Below, in pieces: positions 46,694 through 54,492 of a stretch of DNA of 64,000 nt. Position numbers and translations under genes: made by a program. The stretch is taken from the NCBI GenBank assembly GCA_963721065.1, contig CAVRHO010000005.1, positions 124,001 through 188,000 of the forward strand, written 5' to 3'. Source of the DNA: CAWBLP01 sp963721065 (GTDB lineage: Bacteria; Pseudomonadota; Alphaproteobacteria; Acetobacterales; Acetobacteraceae). How positions within the stretch are numbered: the stretch's first letter is position 1; each line of letters begins with the position of its first letter. A model generated the notes under the pieces. The model worked only from the letters and a program-made list of their open reading frames with translations, searched no databases and was not told the origin of the DNA.

Positions 46694-47581
46694 GTGGCAC
46701 GCGCAGAGCGGATCGCAATCGGCAGTATCGTCCTGGGCCTCACGGTGCTGGGGCTGAAGACTGCTGCCTGGTGGGTCACCGGCAGCGCCGCACTGTATTC
46801 GGACGCGTTGGAGAGCATCGTCAACGTGGTGGCCAGTGCTCTGGCGCTGGGCGCCCTGCGGGTCTCGGCGATGCCGGCCGATGCCAATCACCCGTACGGC
46901 CACGGCAAGGCGGAGCTGTTCTCGGCCATCGTCGAAGGCGCGCTGATCGTGGTCGCCGCGGTCTCGATCTTCGAGCATGCGTGGGTGACCTGGCACACGC
47001 TGCGCCCACTGGAGATGATCGCCGAGGGGCTGGCGCTGAATGCGCTCGCCACGGTGCTGAACGGCACCTGGTCCTGGCTGCTGATCCGCACCGGCCGGCG
47101 GCTGCGCTCACCGGCGCTGGTGGCCGACGGGGAACACCTGATGACCGACGTCGTCACCTCGGCCGGCGTGCTGCTGGGCGTCGGGCTGGTGACGGTCACC
47201 GGCTATCTGCGGCTGGACCCGATCCTGGCGGCAGCGATCGGCGTGTATGTGCTGTGGTCGGGCATGCGCATGATGTGGGCCTCGGTCAGCGGCCTGATGG
47301 ATGCGGCGCCGGAGCCGGCGGTGGTGAACCGCATTCGCGAGCTGGTGGCGGAAAGCGCGGTGGGTGCGCTGGAGGCGCACGACCTGCGTTCCCGTCGCGC
47401 CGGGCAACTGACCTTCCTGGAGTTCCACCTGGTGGTTCCCGGCAGCATGACCGTGGCCGAGGCGCACGCGATCTGCGACCGCATCGAGGAACGCCTGCGG
47501 GCGGACATGAGCCACCTGATGATCACCATTCACGTGGAGCCGGAGGAAAAGGCCAAGCAGCACGGCGTGCTGGTGCTGTGA
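46694..47581 (+). CDS. Cation diffusion facilitator (CDF) metal exporter
   Basis: The 295-residue protein has six hydrophobic helices in residues 8-205 and a C-terminal cytoplasmic domain ending MITIHVEPEEKAKQHG. The CDF signs are TGSAALYSDALESIVNVV in TM2, ANHPYGHGKAELF in the loop, and GEHLMTDVVTSAGVLLG in TM5 (HxxxD metal site). In TM2 the second acidic residue of the usual DxxxD is Ser, so metal selectivity may differ from FieF. The start is a GTG (46694) with GGAAGG upstream. It exports divalent cations such as Zn or Mn by proton exchange. Confidence 0.88.
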   Translation: MARAERIAIGSIVLGLTVLGLKTAAWWVTGSAALYSDALESIVNVVASALALGALRVSAMPADANHPYGHGKAELFSAIVEGALIVVAAVSIFEHAWVTWHTLRPLEMIAEGLALNALATVLNGTWSWLLIRTGRRLRSPALVADGEHLMTDVVTSAGVLLGVGLVTVTGYLRLDPILAAAIGVYVLWSGMRMMWASVSGLMDAAPEPAVVNRIRELVAESAVGALEAHDLRSRRAGQLTFLEFHLVVPGSMTVAEAHAICDRIEERLRADMSHLMITIHVEPEEKAKQHGVLVL

Positions 47582-47730
47582 GGCAGGCGGGCCGGCGGCC
47601 GGCTCGCAAACTCCTTCCCCTTTCCTTGCGGGCGGGGGATGGAGCGTGGGGGCGTTCGTCCCGAACAACAACGCAGCGACGGATTCGGCACGCACGATCC
47701 ATTCCCCCATTCCCGTCCCTCAAGGGGCGT

Positions 47731-48486
47731 CTGGCAGTCGTCGTTTTCCTCATCTCGCTCGTCCCGGCCCTGCCCGCCGCCGCGGTGCAGCGCGTGGTGT
47801 CGCTGAACCTGTGCACCGACCAGATGCTGGTGCTGCTCGCGCCTCAGAAGATCGCGGCTCTGTCTCCGCTGGCGCGCGACCCCGCCCTGTCTTTCGTCGC
47901 GCGACAGGCCGCGCACCTCCCGGTGGTGCGTCCCTCCGCCGAGGCGGTGCTGCGGCTGCATCCCGACCTGGTGCTGGCGACACGCTACGGCGCGCAAACC
48001 ACGATCGCCCTGCTGCGGCGGGAGGGATTGCGGATCGTCCGCGCCGACCTGCCGCACGACTTTCCCGGCATCCGCGCGCAGATCCGCCGGCTGGCGGCGG
48101 TGCTGGGCGTCCCCGCGCGCGGGGCGGCGCTGATCGCGGCCATGGACGCCACGCTGTCCGCCGCCCGTCCGCACCACGGCCACCCGACCGCGATCGCCTG
48201 GCAGCCGCGCGGCTACACCGCGGGTGCGGGGTCGCTGATGGGCGCCGTGCTGCGCGCCGCGGGGCTGCGGGACATCGCCGGCGGACGCCGGCTGGGCGTG
48301 GAGGCGCTGCTGCGGCACCGGCCCGACCTGCTGGTGGAGCAGCAATCCCCCGCGTACCCGTCGCTCGCCACGCAGATGCTGGACAGCCCGGCGCTGGCGT
48401 CCATCCCGCGGGCCGTCGTGCCGCCGGCGCTGACCGTGTGCGCCGGGCCGTTCACCGCGCGGGCGGTGGCATTGCTGGCGCGATGA
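47731..48486 (+). CDS. Periplasmic cobalamin/iron-chelate ABC substrate-binding protein
   Basis: The family-like part begins VVVFLISLVPALPAAAVQRVVSLNLCTDQMLVLLAP, a signal peptide then the BtuF/FhuD-type first lobe. RPSAEAVLRLHPDLVLATRYG and GLRDIAGGRRLGVEALLRHRPDLLVEQQ follow. The start is not settled: no ATG, GTG or nearby TTG exists in frame, but a CTG at 47731 sits 3 nt after AAGGGG; a TTG at 47626 would give a poor signal. A hidden indel at the 5' end is also possible. It is coupled by ATGA to the permease. The cobalamin role comes from the adenosyltransferase in the same operon. Confidence 0.8.
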   Translation: MAVVVFLISLVPALPAAAVQRVVSLNLCTDQMLVLLAPQKIAALSPLARDPALSFVARQAAHLPVVRPSAEAVLRLHPDLVLATRYGAQTTIALLRREGLRIVRADLPHDFPGIRAQIRRLAAVLGVPARGAALIAAMDATLSAARPHHGHPTAIAWQPRGYTAGAGSLMGAVLRAAGLRDIAGGRRLGVEALLRHRPDLLVEQQSPAYPSLATQMLDSPALASIPRAVVPPALTVCAGPFTARAVALLAR

Positions 48487-49421
48487 CCCGCGGCCTGGTC
48501 CTGTTGCTGGTCGTGCTGCTGGCCGCCTCGCTGCTGGTCGGCGATGGCATCCTGGCGCTGCCGGACTGGCTGATCCTGATCCAGATCCGGCTGCCGCGCA
48601 CCCTGCTCGCCGCCCTGGTCGGCGCCGGGCTGGGCCTGTCCGGCGCCGCGCTGCAAGGGGCACTGCGCAACCGGCTGGCCGATCCCGGCCTGCTGGGGAT
48701 CACCGGCAGCGCCGGCCTGGGCGCGGCCGTGGTGTTCTACTGGGGCGCGGCGCAGGCCTTCGCCCCCGCCCTGCCGTTGGGCGGCCTGGCCGGTGCCGGC
48801 GTGGGCGCCGCCGCGCTGCTGGCCTTTGCCGGGCGGGCACCGTCCGGCCCGTCACTGATTCTGGCCGGGGTGGCGGTGGCGGCCCTGTCCGCCGCGCTGC
48901 TGGCCCTGGCGCTGAGCCTTGCCCCCAACCCGTTCGCCCTCGCCGAGATCACCTTCTGGCTGCTTGGCGGCCTGCAGGACCGCTCGCTGATCCATGTCTG
49001 GCTGGCCGCGCCGCCGATCCTGCTGGGCGGCATCGTGCTGCTGCGCCTGGGGCGCGGGCTCGATGCGCTGAGCCTGGGCGAGGACGCCGCGGCCAGCCTG
49101 GGCGTGCCGGTCGGGCGCACGCTGCAATTGGCGGCTCTGGGAACGGCACTGACCGCCGGGGCCGGCGCCGCAGTGGCTGGCGGCATCGGCTTCGTCGGGC
49201 TGGTGGTCCCGAACCTGCTCCGGTCGAGGCTGGGCGAGCGGCCGGCGGACCTGCTGCCGGCCGCGGCGCTGACCGGTGCGTGCCTGCTGCTCGCCGCCGA
49301 TATCGTGGTACGGCTGGCACCGCTGGTGCTGCCGCTGTCGCAGCCGCTGCCGCTGGGGGTGCTGACAGCGCTGCTGGGGGCGCCGTTCCTGATCGCCATC
49401 GCCCGGAAGGCCGGGCCGTGA
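48483..49421 (+). CDS. FecCD/BtuC-type ABC permease
   Basis: The 312-residue permease has about ten hydrophobic segments with the family signature LRNRLADPGLLGITGSAGLGAAVVF and GGIGFVGLVVPNLLRSRLG, the coupling-helix region that contacts the ATPase. IRLPRTLLAALVGAGLGLSGAALQG is the typical TM2 loop. ATGA overlap upstream and GTGA overlap downstream mark one operon. It imports cobalamin or Fe-siderophore; cobalamin is favoured by context. Confidence 0.9.
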   Translation: MTRGLVLLLVVLLAASLLVGDGILALPDWLILIQIRLPRTLLAALVGAGLGLSGAALQGALRNRLADPGLLGITGSAGLGAAVVFYWGAAQAFAPALPLGGLAGAGVGAAALLAFAGRAPSGPSLILAGVAVAALSAALLALALSLAPNPFALAEITFWLLGGLQDRSLIHVWLAAPPILLGGIVLLRLGRGLDALSLGEDAAASLGVPVGRTLQLAALGTALTAGAGAAVAGGIGFVGLVVPNLLRSRLGERPADLLPAAALTGACLLLAADIVVRLAPLVLPLSQPLPLGVLTALLGAPFLIAIARKAGP

Positions 49422-50101
49422 TCGCCCTGGACTGCCCATCCCTGGCGTTGCAGGGACGGACCGTGCTGCGCGACATCCGCTTCACCGCGCAGGCGGGGGA
49501 GCTGGTCGCGGTCTGCGGCCCGAACGGTGCGGGCAAGTCAACGCTGCTGCGCGCGCTCGCCGGCCTGCCGCCCTGCACGCCGCGGCGCGATCCCCGCCGG
49601 GTGGCGTATCTGCCGCAAGGCGCTTCCTGCTCCTGGGCGCTGACCGTCGCGCAGGTCGCCATGCTGGGTCGCATTCCGCACCATGATCGCGCCGAGGCGC
49701 CGGTCACCCGCGCCTTGCAACAGTGTGGTATCGAGAAGTTGCGCGCGGCCCGGGTCGATCGCATTTCCGGAGGAGAAGCGAGACGGGCCATGCTGGCCCG
49801 CGCCTTCGCCACGGAGCCGGACGTGTTCCTGCTGGACGAGCCCACCGCCGACCTGGACCCGGTCGCGTCGCACGCGATCCTCCGCCTGCTGCGGACGACG
49901 GCCGAACAGGGGCGGACGGTGGTGGCGGTGTTGCATGCCGTCGATCTGGCGTTGCGCTATGCGCACCGGGTGGTCGTGGTCCGCGACGGACGGATTGCGG
50001 CCGACCTGCCAGCCGGGAGGGCGCTGCCGGCTCTGGCCGCGGCGTTCGGCCTGCCGTTCGGGACCGATCCATCGCCCCGCCTGTTGGCGCCCGATGCCTG
50101 A
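49418..50101 (+). CDS. ABC transporter ATP-binding protein (BtuD/FecE-type)
   Basis: The 227-residue ATPase starts at GTG 49418 overlapping the permease stop. It has Walker A CGPNGAGKSTLLRAL, the Q-loop region YLPQGASCSWALTV, signature RISGGEARRAMLARAFATEPDVFLLDEPTADLDP (the usual LSGGE is RISGGE) and the H-loop VLHAVDLAL. It is slightly short for the family, the segment between Walker A and the signature being compact. It powers the permease at the inner membrane. Confidence 0.9.
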   Translation: MIALDCPSLALQGRTVLRDIRFTAQAGELVAVCGPNGAGKSTLLRALAGLPPCTPRRDPRRVAYLPQGASCSWALTVAQVAMLGRIPHHDRAEAPVTRALQQCGIEKLRAARVDRISGGEARRAMLARAFATEPDVFLLDEPTADLDPVASHAILRLLRTTAEQGRTVVAVLHAVDLALRYAHRVVVVRDGRIAADLPAGRALPALAAAFGLPFGTDPSPRLLAPDA

Positions 50102-51179
50102 GGGCGGCGGACACTTCGGCCTGGCGTTGGCCGGCGCCGAGACGGAGGCACAGGAGCAGCCCGGATCGCCGCGCCGGCGCATGGCAGGCGCGGCGGCGGT
50201 TTCGCTGGTGCTGCACGGCGTGGTGGTGGCCGCACTGCTGCTCGGGCTTGCCCACCAGAACCGGAACGTGGATGCGGGCGAAACCCCGGCGACGGTGGAA
50301 CTGGTGATGTCGCCGCCCGGGAGTCGGGAGACCAACGCGCCGTTGACCGAGACGACCCGGGAGAGGCCGAACAAGCCCACTGCCGTGCCCGCGCCACCGG
50401 CCCCACCGACCCGGCCCCCGACCGAAGCGAAGCCGACTGCCGCCAAGCCACCGCCTGCGCCGCCGAAGACCACCCCGCATCCGCCGCCTGCGGCCCCGAA
50501 GACGCCCCTGCACCCGCCGGCCGCCAAGGCCCCGGCTGCTCCGCCGCCGCCAACGCCGCCGGCGACGCAAGCCGAACCGGCGCTGCCGCTGCCTCCGGCC
50601 ACGGTACCGGCGCCGGCCACGCCATCCGCGGCAAAGGAGACACCACCGGCCAAGGCCATGGTGCCGTCGCCACCGTCACCCGCTCCGGCCCCACCCTCGC
50701 CTGACGCAGCCGAGTCCCCGAAGGCGGATGCGGTCCCGGCGCCCGCGCCCAAATCCGCAGCGTCGGCTGTTGCATCCGCACCGCAGCCGGCGCCGCGACC
50801 GGCCGCCGAATCGGATGCGGCGCCGGCCCGGGAGTCGAAGCTCAGCTTCAACCTCGGCGGGGCCGCCAGCGACACCAATGCGCTGGTGACCGGCGACATG
50901 CTGATGCCGCCCACCGCCGACCCGAAATTCCGCAACCGCAAGCCGAGCTACCCGCCGGAGGCGGCGAAGCGGGGTGAGGAAGGGGCGGTGGTGCTGATGA
51001 TCCATGTCTCTCCGGATGGGCTGGTGAGCGGCGTGGATATCGCCGAGAGCTCGGGCTTCGGCCTGCTGGACCAGGCGGCGCGGGAGGCCGCGCTGAGCTG
51101 GCATTTCCTGCCGGCGGTACGGAACGGCCATCCGGTGCCGTTCGATATGCCGCTGCGGATCAAGTTTTCCCTGTACTGA
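50094..51179 (+). CDS. TonB-family energy transducer
   Basis: The 361-residue protein has a short cytoplasmic N-terminus and one membrane anchor (AGAAAVSLVLHGVVVAALLLGLA, about residues 30-53). A proline/alanine-rich periplasmic spacer runs from about 85 to 250. The C-terminal TonB domain (PSYPPEAAKRGEEGAVVLMIHVSPDGLVSGVDIAESSGF) ends in FDMPLRIKFSLY. It transmits proton-motive force to outer-membrane receptors, with ExbB/ExbD not encoded here. The ATG lies inside the end of the ATPase gene, so the TonB is part of the uptake operon. Confidence 0.92.
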   Translation: MPEGGGHFGLALAGAETEAQEQPGSPRRRMAGAAAVSLVLHGVVVAALLLGLAHQNRNVDAGETPATVELVMSPPGSRETNAPLTETTRERPNKPTAVPAPPAPPTRPPTEAKPTAAKPPPAPPKTTPHPPPAAPKTPLHPPAAKAPAAPPPPTPPATQAEPALPLPPATVPAPATPSAAKETPPAKAMVPSPPSPAPAPPSPDAAESPKADAVPAPAPKSAASAVASAPQPAPRPAAESDAAPARESKLSFNLGGAASDTNALVTGDMLMPPTADPKFRNRKPSYPPEAAKRGEEGAVVLMIHVSPDGLVSGVDIAESSGFGLLDQAAREAALSWHFLPAVRNGHPVPFDMPLRIKFSLY

Positions 51180-51189
51180 GGCGACGCGC

Positions 51190-51741
51190 ATGGTTCGGAT
51201 CGATGTGGTGGTGACGCGGGGCGGCGATGGCGGGGAGACCTCGCTGGGCGACGGCACGCGGGTGCGCAAGGACTCGCCGCGCATCGAGGCGATCGGCGCG
51301 GTGGACGAAGCCAATGCCGCCGTGGGCGTGGTGCGCTTGCATACGCAGGCGACCGCGGACCTGGATGCGATGCTGGCGCGGGTGCAGAACGACCTGTTCG
51401 ACCTGGGGGCCGATCTGTGCGTGCCGGGCGAGGGCGGCGACCGGCTGCGGCTGACCGATGCGCCGGTGGCGCGCCTGGAGGCGGAGGTGGCCGCGATGAA
51501 CGCCGACCTGCCGCCGCTGCGCAGTTTCATCCTGCCCGGCGGGAGTCCTGGTGCGGCGCACGCGCATCTGGCGCGCACCGTGGTGCGGCGGGCGGAGCGA
51601 CGGGTGGCGGCGGTGGAGGGGCTGAACCCCGTGCTGCGACGCTATCTCAACCGGCTGTCGGACCACCTGTTCGTGCTGGCCCGGGTGCTGAACGACCGGG
51701 GTGCCGGCGATGTGCAGTGGGTGCCGGGGGCGAACCGCTGA
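51190..51741 (+). CDS. PduO-type ATP:cob(I)alamin adenosyltransferase
   Basis: The 183-residue helical-bundle enzyme has TRGGDGGETSLGDGTRVRKDSPRIEAIGAVDEANA (ATP-binding N-terminal part), SFILPGGSPGAAHAHLARTVVRRAERR and RYLNRLSDHLFVLARVLN, the conserved PduO/MMAB blocks. It transfers the 5'-deoxyadenosyl group of ATP to cob(I)alamin to make coenzyme B12. It is 10 bp after the tonB gene and completes the operon: import, energise, activate. Confidence 0.95.
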   Translation: MVRIDVVVTRGGDGGETSLGDGTRVRKDSPRIEAIGAVDEANAAVGVVRLHTQATADLDAMLARVQNDLFDLGADLCVPGEGGDRLRLTDAPVARLEAEVAAMNADLPPLRSFILPGGSPGAAHAHLARTVVRRAERRVAAVEGLNPVLRRYLNRLSDHLFVLARVLNDRGAGDVQWVPGANR

Positions 51742-52240
51742 ACGCGCACCATCCGGCATGGAGTTCTACCGACGCTCGACCGTCCAACGTGGTGGCCGGC
51801 CATCTGCTTCTTCTCGCAACTGCTTACCGTCAGCCCCGCGGCTCGTGTTCCGATGCCGACGGATGAAGCCCCTGCAGGTGCCCGCATCGTCATGGCCGGC
51901 GCAGGGGGGCTGTCATCCAATTCCGCTTCGCCGGTGGTAAGTGGCAGCCGCGAGCGCAACGCACAACGTCGTGGCAGGATCGATCCGTTAGCGTCGGAGC
52001 ACTGGTGCGGACTCCCGTGCCGCAACCCGTGGAGCACTACTCCCGAGAGTTGAAGACTACACGCAATAATAGCGGCGCGACCGAACACACGTTTCGCATT
52101 CAGGTCCTATCGGTTCCTGCCATTGTCCTTGGCCGGGCGATAAGCGTTTGTTGACCAGAACCGGGCCCGCCTCTCACTTGGACATGTCGGATAGTTTTAC
52201 ACTCCAGCAAGGACACCATCGAAGGAGCACCAGCTTCCCA
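51742..52240. other. Intergenic region grading from GC-rich to AT-rich
   Basis: No gene is supported. Two fragments related to the palindromic repeat occur (GTGGCCGGCCATC near 51792 and GTCATGGCCGGCGCAGG near 51890). From about 52030 the composition drops clearly towards AT, unlike the surroundings, ending in the promoter-like segment at 52241-52272. No B12 box was seen. Confidence 0.45.
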
Positions 52241-52272
52241 TTGATATTGCTGATATTTTCTTCTGGTACAAT
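52241..52272 (+). promoter_or_regulatory. Candidate promoter for the PEP-CTERM gene (extended -10)
   Basis: TTGATA at 52241-52246 and TGGTACAAT at 52264-52272 (extended -10 with TG at -15/-14). The spacer of 20 bp is long for sigma-70, so the extended -10 would carry most of the recognition. It lies about 70 bp before the TTG start of the glycine-rich gene, within an AT-rich island. Confidence 0.45.
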
Positions 52273-52343
52273 TATTGCATGTATCGCTTGCAACCACTCC
52301 TTGCCCGCTAGAACGGGTTCACAAAAGCCGGGAGGCAATCAGC

Positions 52344-53258
52344 TTGAAATACGGACTGTTGGCCGGCAGCTCGGCTCTTGCTCTCATTGTTGGCATAAGC
52401 GGCGCAGACGCCATTACGTTCAACACCGTCGGAAAAACCACCTACGATGTGCCGACATCGGGATTGTATGAGGTCATCGTTGCCGGCGCGGAGGGGGGCG
52501 GCAGCCCGCATGCCTCTGGTGGCCCCGGCGGGATCCTGGGAGGAGATATCTACCTCGCGCAGGGCACCACGCTGAACATCGTGGTCGGCGGCACCGGCAG
52601 CGCCGGATATAGCGGCGGCGGCGGTGGTGGCGGCAGCTTCGTCTTCACCGGCAGCAGTGGCTGGCTTGCCGTGGCGGGCGGCGGTGGTGGCGCAGGCTTT
52701 TCCCCCGGCGGCAACGGCGGCTACGGCGGCGGAACTTCGGGCGGCAACGGAGGTGATGGCGGCGGTTCTTACGGTGGCAGTGGCGGTATCACCGACCAGG
52801 GCGGCGCAGGCGGAAGCTATTCTTCTGGAGCAATCGGCGGAGGAAACGGCGGTGGCGGCGCAGGTGTTGCCTCCGGAGGGTCCAGCGGGTCCAGCGGTTC
52901 AAAAGCCTCCGGCAGCGGCGGTACGGGGCCGCTCACCTTCACCGGAGGCGGCGGATATAACGGCGCCGACGGCGGATTTGGTGGCGGTGGCGGTGGCGGA
53001 TACGTCGGCGGGGGCGGTGGCGGCGGATACGCCGGCGGGGGCGGTGGCAGTGGCGGCGAAGGCAACAGCGGCGGCGGCGGTGCTGCCTCCTTCCTGTCGT
53101 CCAGCTTTGTCACGGTAAATGCCGGGAACTACAACTACGGCAGTGGCTACGTGTCGATCAACGCCGTGCCTGAACCCGCGACGCTCGGCCTGCTCGCTCC
53201 CGGCCTGCTCGGCCTCGGCTTGTTGCAGCTCCGGCAGCGGCGGCGACGGCCCATGTGA
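52344..53258 (+). CDS. Glycine-rich PEP-CTERM sorted exported protein
   Basis: The 304-residue protein starts at TTG 52344, 8 nt after GGAGG; the longer reading from 52275 lacks a ribosome site. The N-terminus LKYGLLAGSSALALIVGISGADA is a signal peptide. Residues about 55-265 are dominated by GG, GGG and GGGGG blocks with scattered S, Y and T. The C-terminus has VPEPATLGLLAPGLLGLGLLQL then RQRRRRR-type basic residues: PEP motif, hydrophobic segment, basic cluster, the exosortase sorting tag. It is probably exported and cleaved by an exosortase encoded elsewhere, with a matrix or adhesin role. No exosortase is in the window. Confidence 0.85.
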   Translation: MKYGLLAGSSALALIVGISGADAITFNTVGKTTYDVPTSGLYEVIVAGAEGGGSPHASGGPGGILGGDIYLAQGTTLNIVVGGTGSAGYSGGGGGGGSFVFTGSSGWLAVAGGGGGAGFSPGGNGGYGGGTSGGNGGDGGGSYGGSGGITDQGGAGGSYSSGAIGGGNGGGGAGVASGGSSGSSGSKASGSGGTGPLTFTGGGGYNGADGGFGGGGGGGYVGGGGGGGYAGGGGGSGGEGNSGGGGAASFLSSSFVTVNAGNYNYGSGYVSINAVPEPATLGLLAPGLLGLGLLQLRQRRRRPM

Positions 53259-53326
53259 TTGTTGCCGACCGCGGCCGGCGGCTGCCAAGCTGCCGCCCCT
53301 CGCCTTCGGCATACAAGGCCAAGCCA

Positions 53327-54148
53327 ATGCAGAACGGGCTTCACTTCATCTCGGGTCTGCCACGGGCCGGATCCACACTGCTCGCGGCGCTGCTGCGGCA
53401 GAACCCCCGCTTCTGGGCCGGGATGACCAGCCCGGTGGGCTCACTGTTCAGCGCCATGCTGCGTGAGACCAGCCAGCGCAACGAGTCTGCCGTCTTCATG
53501 GACGATGAGCTACGCAAGCGGCTGTTGCGCAGCATCTTCGACGCGTACTATGCCGACATACACCCGGAAAAGCTGGTGTTCGACACCAACCGGGTATGGA
53601 CCACCAGGCTGCCGGCGCTGACCCGGTTGTTTCCGCAGGCGAAGATGATCTGCTGCGTGCGTAACGTAGCCTGGATCATGGATAGCGTGGAAAGCCTGAT
53701 TCGCCGTAATGCATTCGAACTATCCGGCATCTTCAGTTACGAGCCCGGCGGCACGGTCTATTCCCGCGTCGAGGGGCTGGGTAACCCCACCGGCATGGTA
53801 GGCTTCGCCTACAACGCCCTGCGCGAGGCGGTGTACGGCGAACACGCTGACCGGGTCTTGCTGGTGCGCTACGAAACCCTGACCAGCAATCCGGCAAGCA
53901 CTCTGACCGCGATCTACCGGTTCATCGACGAACCGCTGTTCGCACACAATCCGTCGCACATCGAGCCGTGCTATGACATGGTGGAATTCGACCTGCGGCT
54001 CGGCACGCCGGGCCTGCATGACGTCGGCAGCAGCGTGCGGTCGCAATCACGTCGAACGGTGCTGCCGCCGGACCTGTTTGCACGTTACGAGCGCGATGCG
54101 TTCTGGGAAAATGCGGCGGAACTGCCCCGGGCGATCCGGGTGATCTAG
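53327..54148 (+). CDS. Sulfotransferase family protein
   Basis: The 273-residue protein starts MQNGLHFISGLPRAGSTLLAALLRQNP, with GLPRAGSTLL as the PAPS 5'-phosphosulfate loop. VRNVAWIMDSVESLI is the 3'-phosphate-binding segment and ADRVLLVRYETLTSNPASTLTAIYRFI the C-terminal family block. ATG 53327 follows CAAGG. It transfers sulfate from PAPS to a hydroxyl or amine; the neighbouring exported PEP-CTERM protein or a surface glycan could be the acceptor, but that is inference from position only. Confidence 0.82.
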   Translation: MQNGLHFISGLPRAGSTLLAALLRQNPRFWAGMTSPVGSLFSAMLRETSQRNESAVFMDDELRKRLLRSIFDAYYADIHPEKLVFDTNRVWTTRLPALTRLFPQAKMICCVRNVAWIMDSVESLIRRNAFELSGIFSYEPGGTVYSRVEGLGNPTGMVGFAYNALREAVYGEHADRVLLVRYETLTSNPASTLTAIYRFIDEPLFAHNPSHIEPCYDMVEFDLRLGTPGLHDVGSSVRSQSRRTVLPPDLFARYERDAFWENAAELPRAIRVI

Positions 54149-54176
54149 GCGCGTATGTTCCGGGGAGGATCGAGAA

Positions 54177-54464
54177 ATGCTGTTTCTGGTCATCAGTGAG
54201 CCGCGGCCGGAACCGCCCAGCAGCGTGGTGTCGTCACGCCAGCGGTTCTGGACCTGGGCGGCGCCACTGCAGGAAAGCGGGGAGTTGCGGTCGATCCACG
54301 CCAAGGTCGGGCGCGGTGCGGCGGCGCTGTTCGACGTGCCATCGAACGAAGCGCTGCACCGGCGGCTGAACGAGTGGGCCGACATCATCCCGGCGCGGTT
54401 CGAGGTGCACGCACTGATCGATCCGGATGCGGCGCAGGATTTCCTGCGGGAGACGCAAAAATAA
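54177..54464 (+). CDS. Small hypothetical protein, muconolactone-isomerase/DUF3303-like
   Basis: The 95-residue protein starts MLFLVISEPRPEPPSSVVSSRQRFWTW after a GGGGAGG ribosome site. A beta-alpha-beta pattern and residues such as FLVISE, AKVGRGAAALFDVPSNEALHRRLNEW and PARFEVHALID resemble small ferredoxin-like dimer proteins (muconolactone isomerase or DUF3303 type). The assignment is by pattern only. It follows the sulfotransferase by 28 bp. Confidence 0.6.
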   Translation: MLFLVISEPRPEPPSSVVSSRQRFWTWAAPLQESGELRSIHAKVGRGAAALFDVPSNEALHRRLNEWADIIPARFEVHALIDPDAAQDFLRETQK

Positions 54465-54492
54465 ACCCAACTCGGGCCAATCTGTCCCAACT

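Noticed and set aside
47582..47730. Cobalamin riboswitch upstream of the B12-type operon
   Set aside because: No GCCACTG-type B12 box or matching paired elements were seen in the leader.
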